Shown in pieces: positions 24,508 through 34,239 of a DNA stretch of 39,885 nucleotides. Each line of letters opens with the position of its first letter. Within the stretch, counting starts at the first letter, position 1. The DNA lies in NCBI GenBank assembly GCA_018714565.1, contig DVNH01000003.1, forward strand, positions 1 to 39,885. The letters run 5' to 3'. The notes below the pieces were generated by a model. That model saw only the letters and a program-made list of their open reading frames with translations. It ran no database searches and was not told the DNA's origin. This DNA is from Candidatus Merdicola faecigallinarum. Lineage in GTDB: Bacteria; Bacillota; Clostridia; TANB77; CAG-508. The position numbers and the translations under genes were made by a program.

Positions 24508-24520
24508 TTTCTATCCTCTC

Positions 24521-24724
24521 TTACATTCTATCTATTAAATTTTTTAATTTTTCTTTTACATCATATTTATTCTTTTGAACATAATTTCCTGCAAAAATTC
24601 CCATTCCTATTAAAATGATTCCAACAATTAATTTATATAGTCCTGTTAACAATATCAAAATGGCAACAATTGCACCGATAATAGCTCCTGCATATTCAGA
24701 ACAAAATTCTTTAAAATGATTCAT
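24521..24724 (-). CDS. DUF2273-type small membrane protein
   Basis: 67 aa, two TM segments, located between amaP and nusB. Confidence 0.75.
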   Translation of the reverse strand: MNHFKEFCSEYAGAIIGAIVAILILLTGLYKLIVGIILIGMGIFAGNYVQKNKYDVKEKLKNLIDRM

Positions 24725-24744
24725 ATATTTTATTCATCCTTTCC

Positions 24745-25299
24745 TTATTCTGCAACATTTCCTTGATTTTCAGGAACAATATTCCTAATTCGAATATTAA
24801 CTTCGTGTACTTCTAAATCTGATGTACTTTTTATCGCTTCTTTAATTCTTGTTTGAATATTTGCAGATAAATCTTTAATAATCGCATTTGGATGTACATA
24901 TAATGTTACTTGCACCCTTAAATTATTCTCTTTATCTAATTCTACTTTTGTTGTTACATTTTCTGTTCCTTCAAATCCTTTTGCAATTCCACTTACTAAA
25001 TTTTCTAAAGTTTCTTTTGAAATTAATAATTTTCCATTGTCATTTTGTAATAAAATTCCATCTGTTCTGCTATCTTTTGAGTTTCCACTAAAGAAAATAC
25101 ATTTGATTGCCAATAAAATTAAAATAACAGAAATAACTAAAATAATGTTAGAAGCTGTTACATTATTAATAGCATTAAATAAAACTACATTTACTGTACT
25201 AATATTTAACCATTCAAAAACTAATAAACACATAATTACTGATAGTACTAATATAATAATTGAAAATAGTACAAGACATATTTTTTCTAATACTTTCAT
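24745..25299 (-). CDS. amaP: Alkaline shock response membrane anchor protein AmaP
   Basis: Two N-terminal TMs plus Asp23-like C-terminal domain; asp23-adjacent. Confidence 0.85.
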   Translation of the reverse strand: MKVLEKICLVLFSIIILVLSVIMCLLVFEWLNISTVNVVLFNAINNVTASNIILVISVILILLAIKCIFFSGNSKDSRTDGILLQNDNGKLLISKETLENLVSGIAKGFEGTENVTTKVELDKENNLRVQVTLYVHPNAIIKDLSANIQTRIKEAIKSTSDLEVHEVNIRIRNIVPENQGNVAE

Positions 25300-25378
25300 A
25301 ATTCTTCCTCCGTTTTTATATTCTATTTTATTTTCTTTCTATTTTGCATAATTAATTCTAGTATTATAAGAATTGAAA

Positions 25379-25413
25379 GGTTGAAGTTAGATATTTTCTA
25401 TCTACTTTCAACC
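25379..25413 (-). terminator. Terminator/attenuator between asp23-like gene and amaP
   Basis: GGTTGAAGTTAGATA/TATCTACTTTCAACC stem. Confidence 0.6.
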
Positions 25414-25443
25414 TTATCTAACTTATTTTATTATTCTTTATTC

Positions 25444-25905
25444 TTAATTTTGAGCATCATTATTGTTTTCTGGTTGATCATCTTTTTTTATTTCATCAAA
25501 TTGAGTATTAACTCCTTGTACGTGTACGTTTACTTCTACAACTTTTAAACCAGTCATATTTTCAACTGCTTTTTTTACTCTATTTTGTATTTCAAAAGCA
25601 ACATCTGGAATTCTTGTTCCATATTCTACAATAATATTAACATCAATTTTCGTTTCTTTTTCTCCAACTTCTACTTTAATACCTTTTGACAAGTTTTTCT
25701 TTCCGCTTAGAACTTCTGTAATTCCTCCTGCGAATCCTCCTGCCATAGAAGCAACTCCTTGTACTTCAGAAACAGCAACTCCTGCAATTACAGCAACAAC
25801 ATCATCTGCAATTTTAATTGTACTTTCTGTTGTATTGTCAACGGTATTTTCTACTGCATTTTCCCCTAATACATTCTCTACTACACTATTATTATTTTCG
25901 TCCAT
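25444..25905 (-). CDS. Asp23/Gls24 family envelope stress protein
   Basis: DDVVAVIAGVAVSEVQGVASMAGG...VKVVEVNVHVQGV-type core. Confidence 0.9.
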   Translation of the reverse strand: MDENNNSVVENVLGENAVENTVDNTTESTIKIADDVVAVIAGVAVSEVQGVASMAGGFAGGITEVLSGKKNLSKGIKVEVGEKETKIDVNIIVEYGTRIPDVAFEIQNRVKKAVENMTGLKVVEVNVHVQGVNTQFDEIKKDDQPENNNDAQN

Positions 25906-26022
25906 AATAATACCTCCTTATATTCATAATTATTATTTCCTAGACTATTAAAAGTATATCAATATATCTTTTTTTTTACAACTATTTTATCCAAATTTTA
26001 AGATATTTCTAAATACAATCTT

Positions 26023-27009
26023 TTACTCTAATACTGTACCAGTTTCGATTTGATTTCCTCTTAAAAAATCGGATATTGGCATCCTTTTTGCATTTTCTGC
26101 TTGAATTTGTGTAATTTTTAAAATATCTTGTTTAGTTTTGATATAAAGACCTTTCTTCTCTTCTGAAAATAGAACAGTTCCTGGCATAATATTTTTTAAT
26201 TTATAAGAATATTCTTGTAGTTCTGGAAATTGTACTATTAGTTCTTCCTCTGTAATAGTATCTGCCTCCCAAAACTTAACTTTTTTGCCATTCCAATAAG
26301 TATAGGCACCCATAATTGGATTTAAACCACGAATTAGATTTTTAATTTCTTTTGCTGTTTTATTTTCCCATTCAATTTTTGCCATTTCTTTTTCTAACAT
26401 TGGTGCCAAAACAGTTTCTCCTTCTTGCTTTTTCCTTGGAGCTGTTTTCGCTTCAATTTGTTTTATTGTTTCTACTAACATATCAGAACCTATCTCAGAA
26501 ACTCTTTGCCATAACTCTCCCGTAGTTTCATTCTCACCGATTGGTATTTCTTGTTGTAATATAATATCTCCTGTGTCCATTCCTTCATCCATATACATGG
26601 TTGTAATTCCTGTATTGGTATCACCATTTAAAATGGCCCATTGAATTGGTGCTGGTCCTCTATACTTTGGAAGTAAAGATGGATGTAAATTAACACAACC
26701 ATATGTTGGTATATTTAAAAGTGATTTTGGCAATATTTTTCCATATGCCACTACACAAATAACATCTGGTTGTAATGATTGAATTTTTTCTAAAAATTCT
26801 TCGTTCTTCCTTATTTTTTCTGGCTGATAAATCGTAAAGTTTTGTTCTAGTGCATATTCCTTTACAGGAGACATAGAATATTTCATTCCTCTACCTTTTT
26901 GCTTATCTGGAGTTGTTACTACAGCCAAAATATGATTTCCTGCTTCATGTAACTTTTGTAGTGATCTTTTTGCTAAATCTGGAGTTCCCATAAATACAAT
27001 ATTTAGCAT
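26023..27009 (-). CDS. fmt: Methionyl-tRNA formyltransferase
   Basis: IVFMGTPDLAKRSL...NLHPSLLPKYRGPAPIQWAILNGDTNTGITTMYMDEGMDTGDI. Confidence 0.97.
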   Translation of the reverse strand: MLNIVFMGTPDLAKRSLQKLHEAGNHILAVVTTPDKQKGRGMKYSMSPVKEYALEQNFTIYQPEKIRKNEEFLEKIQSLQPDVICVVAYGKILPKSLLNIPTYGCVNLHPSLLPKYRGPAPIQWAILNGDTNTGITTMYMDEGMDTGDIILQQEIPIGENETTGELWQRVSEIGSDMLVETIKQIEAKTAPRKKQEGETVLAPMLEKEMAKIEWENKTAKEIKNLIRGLNPIMGAYTYWNGKKVKFWEADTITEEELIVQFPELQEYSYKLKNIMPGTVLFSEEKKGLYIKTKQDILKITQIQAENAKRMPISDFLRGNQIETGTVLE

Positions 27010-27024
27010 ACCTTTACTCCTTTC

Positions 27025-27510
27025 TTATTCGATCTCTTCCGGTTTTACAATTTGTAATGTTCCTGGTAGCATTTTATCTACAAATAGTTCTCCATTTAAA
27101 TGATCTGTTTCATGACAAATTGCTTGTGCAAATAAATCTTTTGCTTTTATTCTTATTTTTTCTCCTTCACGATTAAAAGCTTCCACTTCTACTTCTTTTG
27201 GTCTAATTAGTTTTGCGTATTGATTTGGAAAACTTAAACATCCTTCTTCTACTTCATGTTCTCCTTTTGTTTTTAAAATAACTGGATTAATTAATACTAC
27301 TGGTCCATTTCCATCATAAATGTCAATGACAACAATCCTTTTTAGAACTCCTACTTGCTGTGCTGCAAGTCCTACCCCATTCATAGCATGAACAGTTTCT
27401 ATCATATCATCGATTAATATTTGAATTCTTTCTTCTTTTATATTATCTACTTCTTTTGCTCTTTTTCGTAAGATTTCATCTCCATTTTCTCTAATATTTC
27501 TAATTGCCAT
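27025..27510 (-). CDS. def: Peptide deformylase
   Basis: GVGLAAQQVGV, EEGCLSFPN, ICHETDHLNGELFVDKM. Confidence 0.97.
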   Translation of the reverse strand: MAIRNIRENGDEILRKRAKEVDNIKEERIQILIDDMIETVHAMNGVGLAAQQVGVLKRIVVIDIYDGNGPVVLINPVILKTKGEHEVEEGCLSFPNQYAKLIRPKEVEVEAFNREGEKIRIKAKDLFAQAICHETDHLNGELFVDKMLPGTLQIVKPEEIE

Positions 27511-27549
27511 TATTCTTTTCCTCCTATCTTTTTCATTTTTGTATACAGC

Positions 27550-29793
27550 TTATAACATATTCATCGGATTCACGTCTGTTATCACTCTTGTTTTTGTACG
27601 ATTTGTTTTAAAATTTTCTTTTAAACATTCATTTATCATTTGAATTAAATCTGATGTTAATATTGCTTTTATGATAATTCGATAACGGAATCGATTTTTT
27701 ATTTTATCAATTGGAGCTGGCATTGGAAGGCCTAAATTTGCTTCTATTTGGCTACTTTCTATTTTCTTTTTTATAGCAGCATAAATTTGATTTGACATTT
27801 CTTTTACCTTTTCTTCTTCTTCTCCACTAATTCCAAACATAATTATATCGCAAAATGGTGGATATTTCAATTGTTTTCGCATTTTTATCTCTGCGTTATA
27901 AAATAAATCATAATTCTGCTTTTGAGCATATCGTATACTATAAGCATCTGGATTATAGGTTTGGATTAAAACTCTTCCCTTTTCTTTTTCTCTTCCAGCT
28001 CTTCCTGCTACCTGAACAATCAAGTCAAAAGTTCTTTCTTCTGCTCTATAATCGTCAATGTTTAGACTACTATCTGCTGCAATTACTCCTACTAATGTAA
28101 CATTTGGAAAATGATGTCCCTTTACCACCATCTGGGTGCCAATCAAAATATCAATATTCTCATTTTTAAAACGATTTAAAATATCTTCGTGTGAATTCTT
28201 TTTGGTTACAGTGTCAATGTCCATTCTAATTGTTGTAGCATTTGGAAACAAGTGATTAATTTCCATTTCCAATTTTTGTGTGCCAGTTCCAAAATGCTTA
28301 ATTTTACTACTTCCACAAACAGGACAAACCGTTGGAACTTTTTCTTGATGGTTACAATAATGACATTTTAAAATTTCTTCTTTTTTATGATATGTAAGAG
28401 AAATATTACAGTTTTTACACTTTAAAGTATAGCCACATTCTCGGCACATAATAAAAGTAGAAAATCCTCTTCTATTCAAAAATAATATTGTTTGCTTTTT
28501 ATTTTTTAAATTATTTTCAATTTCTTGATATAGATACCTACTAATCATACTTCGGTTTCCAATTGCCAATTCTTCTCTTAAGTCTACTAATCTGATTTCT
28601 GGTAAGTTAGATTCATTTGCTCTTTTGGTTAACACTAATTTTGTAATTTTTCCTTCTTGAGCCTCGTAAAATGTTGTAATATCCGGCGTTGCACTTCCTA
28701 ATAATAAGGGAATTTCTTTTTCTTGTGCTATTTTTTTTGCAATTTCTTTAGCATGATACCTTGGATTTGTTTCTGATTTATATGAACTGTCATGTTCCTC
28801 ATCAATAATAATAATTCCTAAATCTTTTACCGGAGCAAAAATTGCAGATCTTGCACCTATAATAATATTAGCTCTTCCATCCTTAATTTTTTGCCATCCA
28901 TCATATCTTTCCCCAATGGAAAGTTTACTATGCAATACCGCTATTGTTTCTTGTCCAAATCTTGCAATAAATCGGTCCACCATTTGTGGAGTTAACGAGA
29001 TTTCTGGAACTAATAATATTGCTGCTCTTCCCATTCTCACTACTTTTTCAATTAATTGCATATATACTTCTGTTTTACCAGAACCTGTTATTCCATAAAG
29101 TAAAAAAGATTCATGTTTCTTTTCATCAATTGCCTTTTCTACTTGCTGATATGCATATTGTTGTTCTTCTGTTAAATGAAGTTTCTCTGTTCTTTCTAGT
29201 ACTTTATGTAAAAAAGGATTTCTCTCGATTGTTTTTTCTAAGATTTCAACATATCCATTTTTTTCTAATGTTTTAATAATTGATCTAGAAATATCGGTAA
29301 ATAATTCAATTTCTTGAATGGTTACTCCACTATTTTTTTTAATAAAATTTAATGCTTTTATTTGTTTTGCTGATTTAATCTCTTTCTTTTGTATGGCTTC
29401 TTTTATTTGTTCTATATTTTTCTTTAGATATACTACTTGTACTTTTTTATCTTTTGCACGATTTTCTATTTTTTTCGTTGCCGTACCAGGAGGTAACATT
29501 AATTTGATGCAATCGGATAAATTACAAAAATATCGATTTGCCATCCATTTTGCTAGTTTCATCTCTTGATTTGAAAGTTCTTCTTCTTGAATTCTTAAAA
29601 TTTCTTTTACTTCATAGTCTGATTTTTCCTTTAGACCAACCACAAAACCTTCTTCATAGTTTGTGCTTCTTCCAAATGGGATTAGTACCCTGCTTCCTAT
29701 TTCTATTTCATCTTCCATTTCTACCGGAATTGCATAATCAAATACTCTATCTAGATTTTTTACTGTTGAATTTATTACTACTTCTGCTATCAT
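27550..29793 (-). CDS. priA: Primosomal protein N' (replication restart helicase)
   Basis: LLYGITGSGKTEVYMQLIE, IIDEEHDSSYKS, zinc-binding Cys cluster; start chosen at MIAEVVIN preceded by AAAGGAGAAACAT. Confidence 0.96.
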   Translation of the reverse strand: MIAEVVINSTVKNLDRVFDYAIPVEMEDEIEIGSRVLIPFGRSTNYEEGFVVGLKEKSDYEVKEILRIQEEELSNQEMKLAKWMANRYFCNLSDCIKLMLPPGTATKKIENRAKDKKVQVVYLKKNIEQIKEAIQKKEIKSAKQIKALNFIKKNSGVTIQEIELFTDISRSIIKTLEKNGYVEILEKTIERNPFLHKVLERTEKLHLTEEQQYAYQQVEKAIDEKKHESFLLYGITGSGKTEVYMQLIEKVVRMGRAAILLVPEISLTPQMVDRFIARFGQETIAVLHSKLSIGERYDGWQKIKDGRANIIIGARSAIFAPVKDLGIIIIDEEHDSSYKSETNPRYHAKEIAKKIAQEKEIPLLLGSATPDITTFYEAQEGKITKLVLTKRANESNLPEIRLVDLREELAIGNRSMISRYLYQEIENNLKNKKQTILFLNRRGFSTFIMCRECGYTLKCKNCNISLTYHKKEEILKCHYCNHQEKVPTVCPVCGSSKIKHFGTGTQKLEMEINHLFPNATTIRMDIDTVTKKNSHEDILNRFKNENIDILIGTQMVVKGHHFPNVTLVGVIAADSSLNIDDYRAEERTFDLIVQVAGRAGREKEKGRVLIQTYNPDAYSIRYAQKQNYDLFYNAEIKMRKQLKYPPFCDIIMFGISGEEEEKVKEMSNQIYAAIKKKIESSQIEANLGLPMPAPIDKIKNRFRYRIIIKAILTSDLIQMINECLKENFKTNRTKTRVITDVNPMNML

Positions 29794-29902
29794 ATGTTTC
29801 TCCTTTTTATTCCAAATCATTTTATCATAAGTAAAATAAATTTACCACTTTTTTCTTTCTTACATAAAATATTTTGAAGTGAGAGGATCTTTCCAATTTT
29901 TA

Positions 29903-29938
29903 TTACTCCAGAAATTTCATTAGAAATTTCTGGAGTAA
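29903..29938. repeat. 16-bp perfect inverted repeat TTACTCCAGAAATTTC-atta-GAAATTTCTGGAGTAA
   Basis: Arms 29903-29918 and 29923-29938; no strong T-tract on either side. Confidence 0.8.
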
Positions 29939-29940
29939 CA

Positions 29941-30008
29941 AGGTTAAGTTTCTTTCATTTGTGCGATTGCGAAGCAATCTGTACATCTGGCGAAGTCACT
30001 TTTCTTAT
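29941..30008. repeat. Dispersed repeat copy 3, between gmk and priA
   Basis: AGGTTAAGTTTCTTTCATTTGTGCGATTGCGAAGCAATCTGTACATCTGGCGAAGTCACTTTTCTTAT. Confidence 0.85.
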
Positions 30009-30029
30009 GTCAAAAACTAGCTTTTCTTC

Positions 30030-30064
30030 AAAAAAACTACTCTATACTTTGTATAGAGTAGTTT
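30030..30064 (-). terminator. Terminator of the yicC-remA-rpoZ-gmk operon
   Basis: AAACTACTCTATAC/GTATAGAGTAGTTT, T-run on the minus strand. Confidence 0.75.
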
Positions 30065-30068
30065 ACTT

Positions 30069-30644
30069 TTAGAATTCAGGATTTTCTAAGTTTTCTTCAC
30101 TTTTTATAATTGCAGTAATAATTTGTAATGTTTTTTCTAAGTCATTATTTTTCAAAACATAATCATAAGACCCTATTTTTGATTCTTCATAATCAAATCG
30201 ATTCAATCTTAATTGAATTTCTTTTGGGCTTGGTTTATCGATTCTATTTTCTAATCTTTTTCTTAATTCCTCTTTTGGCACTCTTAGGAAAATAGTAATG
30301 ACTTTGGTATCATTTTTTAATAAGTTTACTAAATTTTCCGTTCCATTTACATCAATATCTTTTACTATAATTTTGCCATCTTTCATTTTATCGTTTAATA
30401 CTTTTTTTGATGTTCCATAATAATGATTATGGTGAATATCATACTCATACAATTCGCCATCTGCAATCATTCTTTCAAACTCTTCTGTTGAAACAAAATT
30501 ATAGGTCTCTCCTGGTACATCTCCAGGTCTTATTTCTCTATCTGTAAAGGAAGGGATTGCTATTACATTTTCAATTCTTTTTATTAATTCTTTTTGTATT
30601 GTATTTTTTCCTGCTCCCGCAACTCCTGATAATATTACTAACAT
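30069..30644 (-). CDS. gmk: Guanylate kinase-like protein
   Basis: LVILSGVAGAGKNTIQKELIKR...SFTDREIRPGDVPGETYNFVSTEEFERMIADGELYEY. Confidence 0.8.
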   Translation of the reverse strand: MLVILSGVAGAGKNTIQKELIKRIENVIAIPSFTDREIRPGDVPGETYNFVSTEEFERMIADGELYEYDIHHNHYYGTSKKVLNDKMKDGKIIVKDIDVNGTENLVNLLKNDTKVITIFLRVPKEELRKRLENRIDKPSPKEIQLRLNRFDYEESKIGSYDYVLKNNDLEKTLQIITAIIKSEENLENPEF

Positions 30645-30829
30645 ACTTTTGTTACCTTTCCTTCCGCAATTTCGTTTACCGCTAATGTAACTGGCGATTC
30701 TTCTTTTACTTTTGTATATACTTCGCCTCCGGCTGCAATTTGTCTTGCCCTTTTTGCAGCCATAATTACTAAAGCATATCTATTTTCTACTTTTTTTAAT
30801 AATTCTGTAACACTTGGTTTTACAATCAT
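30638..30829 (-). CDS. rpoZ: RNA polymerase omega subunit
   Basis: MIVKPSVTELLKKVENRYALVIMAAKRARQIAAG. Confidence 0.9.
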   Translation of the reverse strand: MIVKPSVTELLKKVENRYALVIMAAKRARQIAAGGEVYTKVKEESPVTLAVNEIAEGKVTKVC

Positions 30830-30847
30830 TTCATTTCATCTCCTTTT

Positions 30848-31093
30848 CTATTCTTCATCAACAGTATCTAATCTTCCTGCAACTGTTTCAGGTTGAACAG
30901 CTGATAAAATAATATGGCCAGAATCCATAATAACAACAGCTCTTGTTCTTCTTCCATAAGTAGCATCTACTGCTGTTCCTTTGTCTTTTGCTTCTTGCAC
31001 AATCCTTTTTATTGGAGCTGATTCTGGACTTACAATTGCTATAATTCGATTTGCTGAAACAATGTTTCCGAATCCAATATTTACTAGTTGCAT
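30848..31093 (-). CDS. remA: RemA-like (DUF370) regulatory protein
   Basis: [65 protein letters not shown]. Confidence 0.93.
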   Translation of the reverse strand: MQLVNIGFGNIVSANRIIAIVSPESAPIKRIVQEAKDKGTAVDATYGRRTRAVVIMDSGHIILSAVQPETVAGRLDTVDEE

Positions 31094-31109
31094 ATCATCA
31101 CAATCCTTT

Positions 31110-31991
31110 CTATTCTACATTTTGTATTTGTTCTCTCACATTTTCTAATTCTGTCTTGACTTGTATTACCAAATTAGTAATTTCTAAACAATTTGATTTT
31201 GAGCCTATTGTGTTGATCTCACGATTCATTTCTTGTATGATAAAATCCATCTTTTTTCCTATCGCAATTTCTTCTTTTTGTTCCAGTAGTCCTTTGATTT
31301 GATCAATGTGGCTCTTTAAACGAGTAATTTCTTCTTCAATCGATGATTTATCTGCATAAATAACTACCTCTTGAGCTAAACGCGATTCATCAACTACTCC
31401 AGCCTGTAATATTTCATTTAGCCTTGTCTTTAATTTTACTATATATTCATCGATAAGTCTAGTAGAATGGTCAGAAATTTCTAGAATATGAGAATAAATT
31501 AGCTCTATTCTCTTCAAAATATCTTCTGCCAATTTTTTTCCTTCTAATTTTTTCATTTCAACAAAGCAATCTATTGCTTCTGTTAGAGGAAAGATTAATT
31601 CATCCCATATCACAGTTTCATTTTCATCGTTTTGCACTGTAAATGCATCTGGTAATCGAATTAATTTCATAATTGAAATATCATCAATAATTTCATTCTC
31701 TTTCGCAACTTTTTTCAATTCTTTTACATATTCTTGAATTAGTTCTTGGTTAATATGAATACTTTTTCCTAAAGAGCTTTGATTTAAAAAAGTAATCGCA
31801 ATATCAATTTTTCCTCTTTTTACTTTTTCCACCACTAATTTCTTTATGTTTTCCTCTAAAAAACTTAGTTGATATGGTATTTTCACATTAAGATCAATGT
31901 ATTTATGATTTACTGACTTTATTTCTACTTGATATTCTCTACCTTCTTTTTCATATTTTGCTCTTCCATATCCTGTCATACTTCTTATCAT
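31110..31991 (-). CDS. YicC/YloC family protein
   Basis: [39 protein letters not shown]...[14 protein letters not shown]. Confidence 0.95.
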   Translation of the reverse strand: MIRSMTGYGRAKYEKEGREYQVEIKSVNHKYIDLNVKIPYQLSFLEENIKKLVVEKVKRGKIDIAITFLNQSSLGKSIHINQELIQEYVKELKKVAKENEIIDDISIMKLIRLPDAFTVQNDENETVIWDELIFPLTEAIDCFVEMKKLEGKKLAEDILKRIELIYSHILEISDHSTRLIDEYIVKLKTRLNEILQAGVVDESRLAQEVVIYADKSSIEEEITRLKSHIDQIKGLLEQKEEIAIGKKMDFIIQEMNREINTIGSKSNCLEITNLVIQVKTELENVREQIQNVE

Positions 31992-32054
31992 ATTCTTTTC
32001 TCCTAAATCTTTCCTTATTTTTTCTTTTTACAACTTCTTTTGATAATAAAAATC

Positions 32055-32100
32055 GGGGCATTAACTTCGCTCTAATACATTAGAAATTTAATTATGCCCC
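32055..32100 (-). terminator. Putative terminator
   Basis: GGGGCAT...ATGCCCC stem followed by GATTTTTATT on minus strand. Confidence 0.5.
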
Positions 32101-32114
32101 TTATGTTTTTTATT

Positions 32115-33332
32115 CTATTCCTTTGTACTCTTTTTTGTTGTAGTTTTGGTTGTTGTTTTCTTCGTAGCTGTTTTTGTCGTTCCTTTTGTAGATTGCATTT
32201 TTGTCGTTTTACTTGTTTTTGTTGTACTTGGTGTTTTTGCTGTTTTACCTGTATCTGATGTCTTTGTTGTTTTTGAAGTTTTCGTTGTTTTTGCTGCTTT
32301 TGGCATATTTTGTCCTTTTTCTACTTTTTTTGTTTCCTTTTCCGAAACATTTTGCTCTTCTTTATTGATTTCTTTGTTTGTTAATTCTTCTTTATTTTTA
32401 TCAATTGTTCTTGACATTTTTTGTGAGTTTGCTTTTATTCTTCTTTCTAACATTTCTAATTTTTCATTCATTGTTGGTTCTATATTTGAAGTTTTTTCTT
32501 CTTTTGACTCTTTTTCTGCTTTTCCTTCTTCTTCAACATGAGGAATGACTGTTTTTTCTTCCACTATTTTTTCTGTTGGTATTTCTTCCTTATTTTCTAC
32601 TTTTTCTTCTATTTTTTCCTTTTTCTTATTTTTCTCTTTTTTGTCTTTCTTGTTGAACCATCCTTTTTTGTTTTCTTCTGGTTGTGTTTCTTCTTTTATT
32701 TCTGCATTGTTTTCCATTTCTTCTTTTTTCATCATAACTGGACGAAGTCTATCTTCAGAAAAAGGAATTTCTTGTCTTGAAAGAACTTCTACTTTTTCTT
32801 GTTTGTTCTTCTTTTGTTTTTTCGTTATCTTTGACTTTTCTGGTTTTGATTCTTTGACAATATCGTTAATATCATTTTGACTCTTTATATATTCTTTTTT
32901 TGCCTTCATATAAATCCCAATCGATTTAATAACATAATATATTGAATAAACAACAGCTGTTATAGAAACCGAAGTAATAAAAATGTCTGGTACAATTTGG
33001 AATACATAAATTCCTCCTAATGTCAGAACTGCTAACAATAGCATTTCTATTCCGTATACACATAATTTACCATTTTCTTTTTTATAACTTCTTTCAAATA
33101 AAATAATTGACAAACATAAAATTCCAACGCTAAATACTTTCAAGTCAACAATAAAAATACTACTATCTATATTTTGATATCCTAAGATAATTAAAATTAA
33201 ATATGCTAATACTAAAACTCCAATTAATATATTAGAAAAAATTCTTTTATTTACTGCTGTTTCATATTCTTTTGACATCCTTTTCTTTTCTTTAATATTG
33301 TTTCCGATCTCATCTACCATTTCTTTTTTCAT
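32115..33332 (-). CDS. Membrane protein with Lys/Glu-rich and Thr-Lys repeat cytoplasmic tail
   Basis: Four or more hydrophobic segments then KEK-rich region and C-terminal TKTTKTSKTTKT...TTKTTTKKSTKE. Confidence 0.75.
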   Translation of the reverse strand: MKKEMVDEIGNNIKEKKRMSKEYETAVNKRIFSNILIGVLVLAYLILIILGYQNIDSSIFIVDLKVFSVGILCLSIILFERSYKKENGKLCVYGIEMLLLAVLTLGGIYVFQIVPDIFITSVSITAVVYSIYYVIKSIGIYMKAKKEYIKSQNDINDIVKESKPEKSKITKKQKKNKQEKVEVLSRQEIPFSEDRLRPVMMKKEEMENNAEIKEETQPEENKKGWFNKKDKKEKNKKKEKIEEKVENKEEIPTEKIVEEKTVIPHVEEEGKAEKESKEEKTSNIEPTMNEKLEMLERRIKANSQKMSRTIDKNKEELTNKEINKEEQNVSEKETKKVEKGQNMPKAAKTTKTSKTTKTSDTGKTAKTPSTTKTSKTTKMQSTKGTTKTATKKTTTKTTTKKSTKE

Positions 33333-33344
33333 TAATAACTCCTC

Positions 33345-34103
33345 CTAATTTAAATCTCCTAATTCATACATTAAAATGCTTAACATTGATAATGCAACTG
33401 TTTCTGTTCGTAAAATTCTTTTTCCTAAAGTAACTATTTTTGCTCCATTTTCTTTTAAATCTTTTACTTCGGATTCTTCGAATCCTCCCTCTGGACCAAT
33501 TACAATACCAATTTCTAATTTTTCTTTTTCTAGAAGATTTAAGTTTTTAACTTCTGTTTTCATACTATTCCTATTTTCATCTTCATAGGCTACTATTACT
33601 ATATCATATTTTGCTATGTTTTCACATAGTTTTTTGATATTTATAAAATTATCTATTTTTGGAATTTTATCCCTTCCACATTGTTTTGCTGCTACCTCTG
33701 CAATTTTTTGCCATCGTTCTTTCTTCTTTTTCTCATCTTTTTCATTTACTCGAACAACACATCTTTTCATTATGGTTGGAATAATTGTAGTTGCACCTAA
33801 TTCTGTTGATTTTTGAATAATCCATTCCATTTTTTCTGCTTTTGGTAAACCTTGAAAAATGGTTACATTAATATTAGGCTCTTTTTCCGATGCTTCTTCT
33901 TGCTTGATTTTACAAAAAATTTCATCTTCACTTATTTGTACAATTTCGCACTGATAATTTACCCCATTTTCTTTATTTCCTATTATAATTTCATCCTGAA
34001 CTTTTTTTCTTAAAACATTTTTTATATGATTTACATCTTCTCCTCGAATATGAATCGTGCTTTTATCTTTTATTTGATCATTTGTAACAAAAAATTTAGG
34101 CAT
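33345..34103 (-). CDS. rsmE: 16S rRNA (uracil1498-N3)-methyltransferase
   Basis: QGLPKAEKMEWIIQKSTELGATTIIP...IGPEGGFEESEV...LGKRILRTETVAL. Confidence 0.95.
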   Translation of the reverse strand: MPKFFVTNDQIKDKSTIHIRGEDVNHIKNVLRKKVQDEIIIGNKENGVNYQCEIVQISEDEIFCKIKQEEASEKEPNINVTIFQGLPKAEKMEWIIQKSTELGATTIIPTIMKRCVVRVNEKDEKKKKERWQKIAEVAAKQCGRDKIPKIDNFINIKKLCENIAKYDIVIVAYEDENRNSMKTEVKNLNLLEKEKLEIGIVIGPEGGFEESEVKDLKENGAKIVTLGKRILRTETVALSMLSILMYELGDLN

Positions 34104-34188
34104 TTTCTTCCCCTATCTTATATTTTCTCTATTCTTTGCCATTATACTATTATTTTGTTTTTCTTTCAAGTAATTTTACGAAAAAGAA

Positions 34189-34213
34189 AAAGATTGTGAA
34201 TCTCACAATCTTT
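34189..34213. terminator. Intrinsic terminator
   Basis: AAAGATTGTGA/TCACAATCTTT stem with A/T-rich flanks. Confidence 0.65.
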
Positions 34214-34239
34214 CTCTTAATAGATTTATTTTTATATTT

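Noticed and set aside
32146-32880. Overlapping plus-strand ORFs of 131, 80 and 111 aa, Phe/Val/Ser-rich
   Set aside because: Antisense to the Lys/Glu/Thr-rich gene 32115-33332; composition is a mirror of that low-complexity coding strand.
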